Assembly: GCA_023487205.1 (NCBI GenBank)
Contig: JAMDBT010000046.1
Coordinates: 1-58,911, forward strand
DNA length: 58,911 bases
Origin: Thermoplasmatota archaeon
GTDB lineage: Archaea > Thermoplasmatota > Thermoplasmata > Thermoplasmatales > Thermoplasmataceae
Direction: 5' to 3'
The first letter of the stretch is position 1. Each line of letters begins with the position of its first letter. Position numbers and translations under genes: made by a program. The notes beneath the pieces are model-generated. The model was not told where the DNA came from. It saw only the letters and a list, made by a program, of their open reading frames with translations, and did not search any database. Below, piece after piece: positions 9,321 to 18,019 of this stretch.

Positions 9321-9629
9321 TTGAGAACCAGGGTCATGGACAGGATCAACACGGATCCGAAATTCAGGGAGAAAATGTCCAAGGTGAACCGGTCCTTCCT
9401 GGTGGAATTCGATGGAAAACAATTCTATAATTTCAAGGTGGAGAACGGTTCGATCAGCGAAATTTCTGAGGGTAATTTGCCCGGTGACATCACGATTTCT
9501 GTGGATTCTGCCACATTCGGAAAAATCATCTCGAATGAAATGGACCCCATGGTTGCGTACTACGAAAAGAAGCTCCAGATCAAGGCTTCCCTTATGGATA
9601 AGATTCTCCTGACGGAGATCTTCAAGTAG
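9321..9629 (+). CDS. SCP2 sterol-carrier-like domain protein
   Basis: About 102 residues forming a single SCP2-like lipid-binding domain: FLVEFDGKQFYNFKVENGSI, GDITISVDSATFGKIISNEM and a C-terminal KIKASLMDKILL-type helix, the usual organisation of stand-alone archaeal members. Ligand unknown. The annotated start is TTG 9321, but no ribosome-binding sequence lies close to it. A perfect GGAGGTGA at 9288-9295 precedes an in-frame ATC at 9300, which would add the helix-like QESLNLL to the N-terminus, so the true start may be non-canonical. Separated from CTP synthase by five bases. Confidence 0.75.
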   Translation: MRTRVMDRINTDPKFREKMSKVNRSFLVEFDGKQFYNFKVENGSISEISEGNLPGDITISVDSATFGKIISNEMDPMVAYYEKKLQIKASLMDKILLTEIFK

Positions 9630-9645
9630 ATTCTATCGTGATATC

Positions 9646-12600
9646 ATGGAGATCAGGCCAGTAACCCCGGAACTTCTCAACAGGTACGACGCTGAGCTGG
9701 AAAGAGAGGTAATCCGTGCCTACGCGGTCGCGGAGAGGCTCCGGAAACTAGGCCGGGACCCCAGCGATAGGGTTGAGATACCCCTGGCGCTGGACATGGC
9801 TGACAGGATCGGGGAACTTCTTCAGATTCCGGACATCGCACAGTGGATTAGGGACCGCAAGGACATGCCGAGAGAGGACATGTCCCTAGAATTGTCGGTG
9901 AAGGTCGCCCGGGAATTGAAGGCAAAGGACCCGGCACTTGCTTTGGACAAGGCAGTCAGAGTTGGCCTGGCAATACTGACGGAGGGGATTCTCGTTGCTC
10001 CACTTGAAGGCATTGCAAGCGTGAACATTGTCAAGGAGGGAACGGGGACATACGCGTCTGTGGCATTTGCCGGACCAATAAGAGGCGCGGGAGGTACAGC
10101 CCAGGCCCTGAGTGTCCTTATCGCAGACATTGTGAGGAGAGAGCTTGGCATCGGCGCTTTCGTCCCTGAGGAGGCTGAGGTGGAACGATACGTGGAGGAG
10201 ATACAGAGCTACAACAGGGTGAAACACCTGCAGTATCTCCCGAGTCCCGATGAGATCAGGCTTGTGGTCCGGAATAGTCCTGTATGCATAGACGGCGAAG
10301 GCAGCGAGAAGGAGGAGATATCCGGGCACAGGGATATGCGCAGGATATCCACAAACAGGATCAGGGGAGGAATGTGCCTCGTGATCGGCGAAGGCATAAT
10401 CCAGAAGGCTAGCAAGATTAGAAAATACACCAAGACGATGGGTTTGAAGGAATGGGACTTTCTTTCCGATCTGGGCAAGTCAAAGAAAGAAGACGGTGAT
10501 ACCCACTCAAAATCTGAAAAGTTCCTGAAAGACATTATCGCCGGCAGGCCGGTGCTCAGCCATCCGGGACGCCCCGGAGGATTCAGGCTCAGGTATGGCA
10601 GGACAAGGGCAACCGGACTGGCTGCTGCGGCAATTCATCCTGCCTCCATGATTATCCTTGGAGGGTTCGTGGCCGTGGGAAGCCAGATGAAGATAGAGTT
10701 GCCTGGAAAGGCTGCCGCAATGACGGCGTGCGACAGCATTGACGGGCCGACGGTCCTTCTGGAGAACGGATCCCACGAACGGATAAGGTCGGTGGAACGC
10801 GCAATGGAAGTCAAGGACCGGGTAGCTGCAGTTACCGATCTGGGCGATATTCTGATCTCGTACGGCGAATTCCTTGAGAACAACACTCCCCTGAGGGTAG
10901 GTGCGTTCGGCGTGGAAAGGTGGAGGATATTTGCAGGGAAGCATCCGGAAATAGACGTTCTGCAGACTCCTGATCAGTACAAAGCCGTTGAGATTTCAAG
11001 GAAGTACCAGGTCCCACTGCATCCGGAATATGATCTGCTCTTTCATGATCTCCCTGTTGAGGAGATCATGAGGATCAGGAGTATCCTGATAGGCACGAAA
11101 GTGGAAAACGAAAGCGTCTATCTCAGTGCAGACTTTCAGGAGTCGCTTATTAAACTGAACATGGAGTTTGAAAGAAGGGAAGAAAGAATACTCCTGAAGT
11201 GGTTCTATCCCCTGATTGTGTGCCTTGGCCTGGACCTGGAATCCGGAACGATTGTGGAGAAAGCGCAGGTTCCAGAAGATTGTCCAGATCCAATTTCCCT
11301 TGTATCCCGCTTGGCCGGCTTTCCCGTAGTCCCCAGGTCTCCGACCAGGATTGGCGCAAGATTGGGCAGGCCTGAAAAATCTGGAGAGAGGGAAATGAAG
11401 CCTCGAGTGCACACCCTGTTTCCCATTGAAAACTATGGACAGTCCAGGAGATCCGTGATGAACGCGGGAAGGGACAAGGGATCCTACATGACGGAATACC
11501 TCCCCCGGGACTGCCCCAGCTGCGGAAACGTTTCACCCGTGCCGCTGTGCGAAAAATGCGGAAACCCCACCAGGCCAAGGCAGAGACCTGCGAAGATTGA
11601 ACTGAACCTGAGAGACGTGATCTCCAGGGCTGAGTCGAGGACAGGAATCATCCCCGACGGAAATCTTGAGGTGAAGGGCGTGAAGAAGCTCATGTCCAGC
11701 ATGAAGGTTTGCGAGCCCCTGGAAAAAGGCCTCGTTAGAGCCCGGTATGATATCTCGGTGAACAAGGACGGGACATGCAGGTTTGACATCACAGACGTTC
11801 CGCTGACGCACTTCAACTGCAATGAGGTCTCTTTGCAACGGGAAAGGGCGATGGATCTCGGTTATGATCCCGATAAGGAGAATGAGATATACGCCCAGGA
11901 CGTCATAATACCTGAGGGCGCAGCAGAATACCTTCTCAAGGTCTCACAGTATGTGGATCACCTGCTTGTCCACTATTACGGGTCCGAATCGTTCTATTCC
12001 TGCAGGACAAGGGAAGACCTCCTGGGGCAGCTTGTCATTGGCCTGGCTCCACATACTTCTGCGGGAATAGTTGGACGGATTGCGGGATTTACCAAGGTGT
12101 CCGGATGCCTCGCACACCCCTTCTTCCACGCGGCAAAGCGGAGGAACTGTGACGGGGACGAGGACAGCATTATGCTCCTCCTTGACGGGCTCCTGAATTT
12201 CTCGCGCCATTTCCTGCCCTCCACACGCGGCGGACTGATGGACGCCCCGCTGGTGCTCACCACCAAGCTGAACCCGGATGAGGTGGACAAGGAGGCACTG
12301 AACGTGGATACCGTTGACTCATATCCCGAGGAATTCTACGAGGCCTGCCAGGCAGGCGCGATGCCTTCCTCCATTGAAAAGGTTATGAAACCCATGAAGG
12401 TCTACCTGCAGGAGAAGGATTCCTACTGCGGGATCGGGTATTCATTCGAAGTTTCAAGCATAAACAGTGGTGTTACTGTTTCTGCATACAAGACCATCGC
12501 AACAATGCAGGAAAAGATTGAAAAGCAGCTTGATCTTGCACGCAAGATTCGAGCTGTAGATGCGGACGACGTTGCTACAAGGGTCATTGAATCGCATTTC

Positions 12601-12909
12601 CTGCCTGACATATACGGCAATTTCAGGGGATTCTTCACACAAACGTTCCGGTGTACACGTTGCAGCGCCAAGTACAGGCGCGTTCCACTTTCCGGGATAT
12701 GCAAGTCTTGCGGATCGGAATCCATCACTTTGACGGTGCACAAGGGTGGAGTTGTCAAGTATCTGGAAGAGACGAGGAAAATAGTGGAAACCTTCAGGGT
12801 GCCCGAATACCTGAAGAGCAGGGTCGAGAACCTGGTCAAGACCATTGAGGGGACCTTTGACCAGGGTGAGCGTGAAATATCACTATCGGATTACGGTGTT
12901 ACGAATTGA
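9646..12909 (+). CDS. polC: DNA polymerase D large subunit DP2
   Basis: Catalytic subunit of the archaeal family D replicative polymerase. At 1087 residues it is the usual size for an intein-free DP2. The N-terminal VKEGTGTYASV and GPIRGAGGTAQALSVL segments, the GARLGRPEKS segment and the RNCDGDEDSIMLLLDGLLN active-site region (Asp836, Asp838 and Asp840 nearby) are all present. Two zinc-binding knuckles are visible: CPSCG...CEKCG in the middle and CTRCSAKYRRVPLSGICKSC near the C-terminus. No intein interrupts the active-site region, a common insertion place in other archaea. DP1 is not in the window. The last codons overlap the GPN GTPase start by four bases. Confidence 0.97.
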   Translation: MEIRPVTPELLNRYDAELEREVIRAYAVAERLRKLGRDPSDRVEIPLALDMADRIGELLQIPDIAQWIRDRKDMPREDMSLELSVKVARELKAKDPALALDKAVRVGLAILTEGILVAPLEGIASVNIVKEGTGTYASVAFAGPIRGAGGTAQALSVLIADIVRRELGIGAFVPEEAEVERYVEEIQSYNRVKHLQYLPSPDEIRLVVRNSPVCIDGEGSEKEEISGHRDMRRISTNRIRGGMCLVIGEGIIQKASKIRKYTKTMGLKEWDFLSDLGKSKKEDGDTHSKSEKFLKDIIAGRPVLSHPGRPGGFRLRYGRTRATGLAAAAIHPASMIILGGFVAVGSQMKIELPGKAAAMTACDSIDGPTVLLENGSHERIRSVERAMEVKDRVAAVTDLGDILISYGEFLENNTPLRVGAFGVERWRIFAGKHPEIDVLQTPDQYKAVEISRKYQVPLHPEYDLLFHDLPVEEIMRIRSILIGTKVENESVYLSADFQESLIKLNMEFERREERILLKWFYPLIVCLGLDLESGTIVEKAQVPEDCPDPISLVSRLAGFPVVPRSPTRIGARLGRPEKSGEREMKPRVHTLFPIENYGQSRRSVMNAGRDKGSYMTEYLPRDCPSCGNVSPVPLCEKCGNPTRPRQRPAKIELNLRDVISRAESRTGIIPDGNLEVKGVKKLMSSMKVCEPLEKGLVRARYDISVNKDGTCRFDITDVPLTHFNCNEVSLQRERAMDLGYDPDKENEIYAQDVIIPEGAAEYLLKVSQYVDHLLVHYYGSESFYSCRTREDLLGQLVIGLAPHTSAGIVGRIAGFTKVSGCLAHPFFHAAKRRNCDGDEDSIMLLLDGLLNFSRHFLPSTRGGLMDAPLVLTTKLNPDEVDKEALNVDTVDSYPEEFYEACQAGAMPSSIEKVMKPMKVYLQEKDSYCGIGYSFEVSSINSGVTVSAYKTIATMQEKIEKQLDLARKIRAVDADDVATRVIESHFLPDIYGNFRGFFTQTFRCTRCSAKYRRVPLSGICKSCGSESITLTVHKGGVVKYLEETRKIVETFRVPEYLKSRVENLVKTIEGTFDQGEREISLSDYGVTN

Positions 12910-13685
12910 TAGGATCACTCTTTGTAACTGGACCCGCTGGCACCGGCAAATCAACGTTTTGCGCGAGCCTGAAGAATTTCATTCAACTGAACGATGCCGA
13001 ATGCTACATAGTGAACCTCGACCCCGGCGCGGATTTCGTCCCTTATGAAGCTGATGTGGACGTGAGGGAATGGATATCCCTGTCAGAGATAATGCAGGAT
13101 TACTCCCTTGGCCCAAACGGAGCCCAGATTGTGGCTTCCGATATGATCCTGGAGCGCACAGACGAGATCACAAGGGCCGTCAATGAACTTGGCGAGGGCT
13201 ATGTCGTGTTCGATACCCCCGGGCAGATTGAACTGTTTTCGTTCAGGCAGGGGAGCATGCGACTTGTTGACGACTTGACCGGCGGAAGAACCATGATGTC
13301 CTTCCTCGCAGATTCGGTCATTGCATCAACGCCTTCGGGATTCGTTTCCCAAAAAATGCTTTTCGGATCTGTATTTTACAGGTTCTTCAAGCCAATGCTG
13401 TTTGTCCTCAACAAGTCTGATCTCGTTGGTTCCGAAGACCTGGCAAGAGCCAGGAGATGGGAGGAGGACCCCGATCTGCTTTATGACGACCTCAGGGACG
13501 AGAAGCAGGCCATGGTGAAGGAGTATCTCCTGGGAGTGGTGCGTTCATTCAGGGACAGTGAGCTGACAAGCAGGCTCTATACGACCTCGTCCAACGGAAT
13601 GAGCGGCTTCGAGGACATATATTCACAAATGAATCTTTTTTTCCTCGGCGGAGAGGAATCAGACACTGCCTACAAGGATGATTGA
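12906..13685 (+). CDS. GPN-loop GTPase
   Basis: 259-residue GTPase of the Gpn/XAB1 family found in archaea and eukaryotes, where family members assist assembly of large complexes such as RNA polymerase II. Seen here: P-loop GPAGTGKST at 9-17, the family-defining Gly-Pro-Asn at 69-71, switch II DTPGQIELF, and the guanine-specificity motif NKSD. Start TTG 12906 overlaps the DP2 stop as TTGA, implying translational coupling. The same TTGA arrangement recurs elsewhere in this window. Confidence 0.93.
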   Translation: MIGSLFVTGPAGTGKSTFCASLKNFIQLNDAECYIVNLDPGADFVPYEADVDVREWISLSEIMQDYSLGPNGAQIVASDMILERTDEITRAVNELGEGYVVFDTPGQIELFSFRQGSMRLVDDLTGGRTMMSFLADSVIASTPSGFVSQKMLFGSVFYRFFKPMLFVLNKSDLVGSEDLARARRWEEDPDLLYDDLRDEKQAMVKEYLLGVVRSFRDSELTSRLYTTSSNGMSGFEDIYSQMNLFFLGGEESDTAYKDD

Positions 13686-13742
13686 GATATTCCTCTAGAC
13701 CGACGAGATGATAACAGGTTCTGGGAAGATCGGGGACGAAAA

Positions 13743-14054
13743 ATGAAGTTTGATCGGGTTCATGACCTTGCTCCGTGCATCCTTTCTTTGCTCGCAAACG
13801 CGGTTTGCCCTCCTGTAATAAATCATTATGATGTAAAGGGCAAAAACCCGATGAAACTCCCACTCTGCACTGGCGCAGATCCGTCGGTATTCCTGAATGA
13901 ACGAAACTCAATTGTCCGGCTGTGGCTGAGTTCTCTCAGGATGGCCATGAACCTGGACTTGCGGGCGGATACACTTTCCTGCGTTGCGCAATGCGTGTGG
14001 AAAGGCTCCGTTCATCACTTGCAGGGATCCGGTATTTTATTGAGCATCGATTAA
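13743..14054 (+). CDS. Doubtful small open frame, 103 residues
   Basis: This is the only plus-strand frame of any size in the 490 bases between the GPN GTPase and the zinc-ribbon protein. It encodes a Cys-rich peptide (five Cys) with no recognised motif. GGGGAC lies about ten bases before the ATG, a weak ribosome site. Codon use is not clearly like that of the neighbours. It could be a lineage-specific gene, a decayed remnant or non-coding sequence. Confidence 0.22.
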   Translation: MKFDRVHDLAPCILSLLANAVCPPVINHYDVKGKNPMKLPLCTGADPSVFLNERNSIVRLWLSSLRMAMNLDLRADTLSCVAQCVWKGSVHHLQGSGILLSID

Positions 14055-14144
14055 ACTAGTCTTACCCAACGGTGCGTCAAATCGCTTATATCTTCACAGC
14101 GGGTGTTTAAATATTATATTCTGCAAATGTCGTAAGCCATGAAA

Positions 14145-14157
14145 ACCTTTTAATCGT
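14145..14157 (+). promoter_or_regulatory. TATA box of the small zinc-protein gene
   Basis: CTTTTAATCGTA is centred about 25 bases before the ATG at 14176. A second, stronger AT-rich box, TTTAAATATTATAT, lies at 14104-14117. Confidence 0.4.
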
Positions 14158-14175
14158 AATGTCTTTGCGCATTCC

Positions 14176-14397
14176 ATGGCTGGCAAGAGGCACTGTATGA
14201 TTTGTTCCGCGTTGGTATTTTCAGGCCTTTTCTGTTCTTCGTGCTTCGCAGAGATGCATAGGACAAGAACCGCCGGGGATCAGCCGTTTGACGAGTGGCT
14301 CGACGGTCATGGCATGGTGAAAAATCCAAGGATAAATGTTGAACTCGTGACCCCACTCGACAAGTTTGATTTGTTAGAGGAGATGGGCCAGGATTGA
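14176..14397 (+). CDS. Small zinc-binding protein with two CxxC knuckles
   Basis: A 73-residue protein with CMIC and CSSC near the N-terminus (CMIC-SALVFSGLF-CSSC), the spacing of a compact zinc ribbon or treble-clef knuckle. The remainder is acidic and not recognised. The start is supported by a TATA box 25 bases upstream. Function unknown; zinc binding is inferred from the four Cys. Confidence 0.6.
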   Translation: MAGKRHCMICSALVFSGLFCSSCFAEMHRTRTAGDQPFDEWLDGHGMVKNPRINVELVTPLDKFDLLEEMGQD

Positions 14398-14479
14398 AGC
14401 GAACTTCAACGGTAATCTGCCGCGGACTTGGGAATTGCGAGATTACCTCGCGGAGCCAGTAGACTTATCATTCTCCTGC

Positions 14480-14488
14480 ATATAAATT
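14480..14488 (+). promoter_or_regulatory. TATA box of a candidate small RNA
   Basis: CATATAAATT forms a good archaeal TATA box with no gene starting within the next 240 bases. A transcript would begin near 14508-14512. Confidence 0.35.
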
Positions 14489-14509
14489 CGACAAGTATCC
14501 TGCAAGCCG

Positions 14510-14602
14510 AAGGAACCTGTAGGACAATTCGAGGAGCGTTTCCAGTAGGAACGCATCCCAGGATCAGAACGGGGAGACGCTTGGCACCCAGGACACTTTT
14601 TT
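14510..14602 (+). ncRNA. Candidate small non-coding RNA upstream of sod
   Basis: Between the zinc-protein gene and superoxide dismutase there is a TATA box at 14480-14488, a stable hairpin GCGTTTCC/GGAACGC at 14536-14554, further GC-rich sequence and then a run of six T at about 14597-14602, a typical archaeal terminator. The predicted transcript is about 90 bases long. No open frame of note lies inside it on this strand. No known RNA family is recognised, so this is a structural inference only. Confidence 0.35.
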
Positions 14603-14625
14603 GACAGTTGTTCACAATATGGGGG

Positions 14626-14640
14626 ACGGAGACACTCCGT
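14626..14640 (+). repeat. Perfect hairpin in front of the sod promoter
   Basis: ACGGAG-ACA-CTCCGT, a six-base-pair stem with a three-base loop, lies between the candidate small RNA and the AT-rich promoter region of sod (14660-14700). It could be an operator or part of a transcript end. Confidence 0.35.
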
Positions 14641-14730
14641 AAAGACCTTAGGCCTGTTGTAAATGATATTTATTATTATTTTAAAGGATATGTTTTTAAA
14701 CCGTGTGAAAATTTACGCCGAGGTGAAAAG

Positions 14731-15345
14731 TTGGCAGAAAATTGGAAAGAAAAGGACCAGTTGAAACCGAAGGACCTTGACGGGATCTCCAACCAGCAGG
14801 TTGACTACCATTTCGAGACGCACTACAAAGGATACGTAAAGAAACTCAACGAGATTTGGGAGAAACTACCTGCAAGCGATAGATCAAAGGCGAACCAGAA
14901 TTATTCAGAATTCAGGGAACTCAAGTTGGAGGAGACCTTCAACTATGACGGGGCCCTTTTGCATGAGATTTACTTTGGAAATCTTCAGAATGGCCACAGC
15001 ACTGTGCCGGAATCCGTGAAGAAGGCAGTGGCGAGGGATTTCGAGAGCTACGAAAAATGGGTGGAGGACTTCAAGGCTACCGGAATTGCATTCAGGGGAT
15101 GGTCGTTGCTTGTATTTGACCTGAACACCGGCAAGTTGCGTAACATCGGCGCTGATGTCCATAACACGAATGGAATATGGAATGCAATCGTTCTTCTCGC
15201 ACTCGATGTCTATGAGCATGCGTACTACACGGATTACGGCCCAAAGAGAGCGGGATACCTGGATGCTTTCATGAAGAACGTGAACTGGAAACTGGTGGAA
15301 GAGAGGCTGTCCAAGGCAGAGAAGGCCTATCAGGCCTTCAAGTGA
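14731..15345 (+). CDS. sod: Superoxide dismutase (Fe/Mn family)
   Basis: Dismutates superoxide in the cytoplasm. Metal ligands are visible with family spacing: His27 (in YHFETH), His78 (LLHEIYFGN), Asp159 and His163 (LALDVYEHAYY). At 204 residues it has normal length. The frame is open from 14608, but TTG 14731 is the start: GAGGTGAA ends just before it with good spacing, homology begins there, and the region further upstream is an AT-rich promoter (boxes at 14668-14685 and 14692-14699). First gene of a run with Ogg2, Nnr and Nob1. Confidence 0.96.
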   Translation: MAENWKEKDQLKPKDLDGISNQQVDYHFETHYKGYVKKLNEIWEKLPASDRSKANQNYSEFRELKLEETFNYDGALLHEIYFGNLQNGHSTVPESVKKAVARDFESYEKWVEDFKATGIAFRGWSLLVFDLNTGKLRNIGADVHNTNGIWNAIVLLALDVYEHAYYTDYGPKRAGYLDAFMKNVNWKLVEERLSKAEKAYQAFK

Positions 15346-15357
15346 TCAAGATCGGGA

Positions 15358-15981
15358 TTGTCGGATCTCACCGAGAGAATTGAGGAGAGCATCAGGGACG
15401 ACTCCCTCGAGATCAGGAACAGGACCTCTGGATTCCTCGCATTCAGGAATGCCTCGAAGGAAGATCTATTCGGGGAGCTCTGTTTTTGCATCCTTGCAGC
15501 GAACACGTCTGCCGAGATGGGGATCAGGATCCAGAATGCTGTCGGGAACAGAAGTTTCCTTGATCTCGATCTGGATAGCCTGAGATGCGAGCTCCACCGG
15601 CTGAGGTGCCGGTTCTACAATACCAGATCCAGGTTCATTTTCAGTGCACGGGAGGTGTCCCATATCCTTCCCGACCTGGTGAACTGGGATGACAAGAGCA
15701 AGGCAAGGGAGTTCCTGGTCGATAACGTTTATGGCATTGGATTCAAGGAGGCTTCCCATTTCCTCCGCAACGTTGGCACTTTTGATTTTGCTATCCTAGA
15801 CAAGCATATTACCGGGATGATTGCAAGGGAGTTTGGACTTGAACCGATAAAGTCATTTTCGAGAAAGAGGTATCTGGAAGTGGAGGCACTCTTCCTGAAA
15901 ATGGCTGAGGAGTTTGGGCTTCCCCCCGGAATTCTCGACCTGCACATGTGGAAGATAGCAACCGGAAAGGTGCTAAAGTGA
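15358..15981 (+). CDS. 8-oxoguanine DNA glycosylase/AP lyase, Ogg2 type
   Basis: Bifunctional base-excision enzyme that removes 8-oxoguanine and cuts the abasic site. The archaeal Ogg2 signature is clear: helix-hairpin-helix VYGIGFKEASHFLRNVG with catalytic Lys130, and FAILDKHI with catalytic Asp148. Length 207 fits the family. Start TTG 15358 lies 12 bases after the sod stop. Placement directly behind superoxide dismutase points to a shared oxidative-stress role. Confidence 0.92.
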   Translation: MSDLTERIEESIRDDSLEIRNRTSGFLAFRNASKEDLFGELCFCILAANTSAEMGIRIQNAVGNRSFLDLDLDSLRCELHRLRCRFYNTRSRFIFSAREVSHILPDLVNWDDKSKAREFLVDNVYGIGFKEASHFLRNVGTFDFAILDKHITGMIAREFGLEPIKSFSRKRYLEVEALFLKMAEEFGLPPGILDLHMWKIATGKVLK

Positions 15982-15982
15982 G

Positions 15983-17386
15983 TTGATAGACCTAAGGCAT
16001 TCCAAACGAATGGACATTAATCACTATTACCTGACCGGGGAATCTTTCTCCCTTATGGACTCCGCAGGCAGGGCGATTTCTGACTATGCGGTGGATCATT
16101 GCTCCAAGGGGGAAAGAATACTCATCGTATGCGGTCCCGGAAACAATGGAGGAGATGGCTTCTCTGCTGCCAGTCACCTGGAATCCAAGGCAGATTTCAT
16201 GGTGGTATCTCTAGTCAGCAAGGAGATGTATACCGGAGACGCAAGAAAAGCCCTGATGCGGTATTCTGGACCGGTTGCTGAGTATGCGGACCTGAGATCG
16301 GAGATCGACAAGTCCCAGTACCTGATAGATGCCTTATTTGGCACTGGCCTTTCCAGAACCCCGACAGGCGTGTACAGGGAGGCCATAGAGGCAATGAATG
16401 CCTCCGGGAAGGAAATCCTTTCCGTGGACATTCCTTCCGGTATGGGTACTGACATTTCCATACACCCCGCCTGTACACTTACTTTCCAGGACATCAAGCA
16501 GGGCATGTCCGTGCAGAATTGCGGCAAGATACAAGTCGTGAAACTCAACTACCACGAAAAGTCCGAGAATTATTCCGGTCCGGGAGATTTTGTATATTTC
16601 CCGTATCCGAAAAAGGATTCCCACAAGGGAATGAATGGGATCGTTGCGGTTGTGGCTGGCTGGGAATTCCCGGGATCGTCGCTTATGGCCGCCCAAGCGG
16701 CCGCTGCCATGGGCGCCGATCTTGTGAAAATTTACTGGCCCGCTGGCATGGCAGCAGGGGGAGCGATCTCTCATCCCTCCACAATCTTCAGGAATGTGGA
16801 CGATCTCAAGGACCCGTACGAAGAGATCGGCAACGCGAATTGCATACTGCTTGGCCCGGGCATAGGAAAGAGCCAGAAATCCATGGACTTCATGGAAAAG
16901 ATCCTGCAGCGCTTGCACAATTCAACAGTAATTGATGCTGACGGGATTTACCTGCTTTCCAAGAAACCTCACCTGTCCCATGGAAAGAATTCGGTCATAA
17001 CCCCCCACTCTGCGGAGTTCAAGATGTTAACTGGAGAGGAAGCCACCCCCGCAAATGCCGCGAAAACTGCGAAGAGTTCCGGATCGGTCATACTCCTTAA
17101 ACAGAGCACTGACGTCATAACGGACGGCACCAGAACGATCCTTTCCGATGGCGGGAATCCCAGACTGACCATGGGCGGAACTGGCGACATCCTTGCCGGA
17201 ATGGTTGCGTCATTGATGGCCAGGGGGACTCCTCCCCTGTGGGCATCCAGCCTATCGAGTTTTGTGCTCAAGCGGACTGGGGATGAACTGTTCAGGGAGA
17301 AGTCTCTCTGGTACGACCAGTTCGACCTCATCAGAAAGATTCCAGATACAATGGCATGGGTTGAAGGTCTGTACCGTGCAGCCTGA
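15983..17386 (+). CDS. nnr: Bifunctional NAD(P)HX epimerase/dehydratase
   Basis: Repairs hydrated NADH and NADPH. The N-terminal epimerase domain (about 1-205) shows CGPGNNGGDGFSAASHL and the Asp of LIDALFGTGLSR and VDIPSGMGTD. The C-terminal ADP-dependent dehydratase domain (about 215-467) shows PHSAEFKMLTG, ILLKQSTDVITDG and the GGTGDILAGM signature. The fused form is common in prokaryotes. Start TTG 15983 is one base after the ogg stop. Like its two upstream neighbours, it deals with damage, here of cofactors. Confidence 0.94.
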   Translation: MIDLRHSKRMDINHYYLTGESFSLMDSAGRAISDYAVDHCSKGERILIVCGPGNNGGDGFSAASHLESKADFMVVSLVSKEMYTGDARKALMRYSGPVAEYADLRSEIDKSQYLIDALFGTGLSRTPTGVYREAIEAMNASGKEILSVDIPSGMGTDISIHPACTLTFQDIKQGMSVQNCGKIQVVKLNYHEKSENYSGPGDFVYFPYPKKDSHKGMNGIVAVVAGWEFPGSSLMAAQAAAAMGADLVKIYWPAGMAAGGAISHPSTIFRNVDDLKDPYEEIGNANCILLGPGIGKSQKSMDFMEKILQRLHNSTVIDADGIYLLSKKPHLSHGKNSVITPHSAEFKMLTGEEATPANAAKTAKSSGSVILLKQSTDVITDGTRTILSDGGNPRLTMGGTGDILAGMVASLMARGTPPLWASSLSSFVLKRTGDELFREKSLWYDQFDLIRKIPDTMAWVEGLYRAA

Positions 17387-17876
17387 TTCCAGCTCCAAGA
17401 AATATGTGTTAGACACGTCTGCACTTATCTCAGGTAACGTCAACCCCGCGGACCCTTCCTTTCTGATACCCTCGTCGGTAATCTCTGAAATAAGGCATGG
17501 AAATCTGTCCATGCAGCTGGAAACCCTCTCTGAAACGCTCAGTGTTACCGATCCATCCGCAGCAGCCGTCGAACAGGTCAGGAAGAAGGCAAGGGAGTCT
17601 GGTGACCTTTCCAAGATGAGCAGCACAGACGTGGACGTTGTCGCGGTCGCTATGGAGCATGGAGGCACGGTCGTTACCGATGACTTTGCGATCCAGAACG
17701 TATGCTCCCATCTCTGCATTGAGTTCATTCCATCGGGAAAAGCACCGATCAAGGACAGGGTAAAGTGGATCGGGAAGTGTTCAGGATGCGGCAAGACTTA
17801 CGCCCAAACGTCTGGAACCTGCGGGATATGCGGGCACCAGATTCGTCGAATTCGGTCGAGTTCAAGGAAGGCATGA
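17376..17876 (+). CDS. nob1: rRNA maturation endonuclease Nob1 (PIN domain plus zinc ribbon)
   Basis: Predicted nuclease that trims the 3' end of 16S rRNA. The PIN domain has the acidic residues in YVLDTSALI, VISEIRHG, STDVDVVAVA and VVTDDFAIQN; the C-terminal zinc ribbon is CSGCGKTY...CGICGH, the domain order of archaeal Nob1. Start GTG 17376 is chosen because GAAGGT lies seven bases upstream and the PIN domain begins a few residues later; the open frame reaches 17262 inside nnr. The start overlaps the nnr stop by 11 bases. Confidence 0.92.
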   Translation: MQPDSSSKKYVLDTSALISGNVNPADPSFLIPSSVISEIRHGNLSMQLETLSETLSVTDPSAAAVEQVRKKARESGDLSKMSSTDVDVVAVAMEHGGTVVTDDFAIQNVCSHLCIEFIPSGKAPIKDRVKWIGKCSGCGKTYAQTSGTCGICGHQIRRIRSSSRKA

Positions 17877-17985
17877 TCTGGCCGTTGTCAGACAAATATC
17901 AGAAACTCCAAACGGCTTACGCTTCCTCCTATCATTGCAATGTTCTGCTTCTCACGAAATTGCTATGATTGGCAGTAATAGAAAT

Positions 17986-17997
17986 AGTTAAATATCG
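17986..17997 (+). promoter_or_regulatory. TATA box of the TMEM198-like gene
   Basis: AGTTAAATATCG lies about 28 bases before the ATG at 18020, consistent with a leaderless transcript. Confidence 0.45.
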
Positions 17998-18019
17998 TTA
18001 AAAGCATGTCAGACATGTT

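Noticed and set aside
9646-12909. Intein in DP2
   Set aside because: The active-site region reads through without any splice-domain motif, and length is that of an intein-free protein.
13549-13911. Minus-strand frame of 120 residues
   Set aside because: It runs antisense to the GPN GTPase 3' end and shows no recognisable motif.
14608-14730. N-terminal extension of superoxide dismutase
   Set aside because: It would cover the AT-rich promoter and gives unlikely sequence; GAGGTGAA supports TTG 14731.
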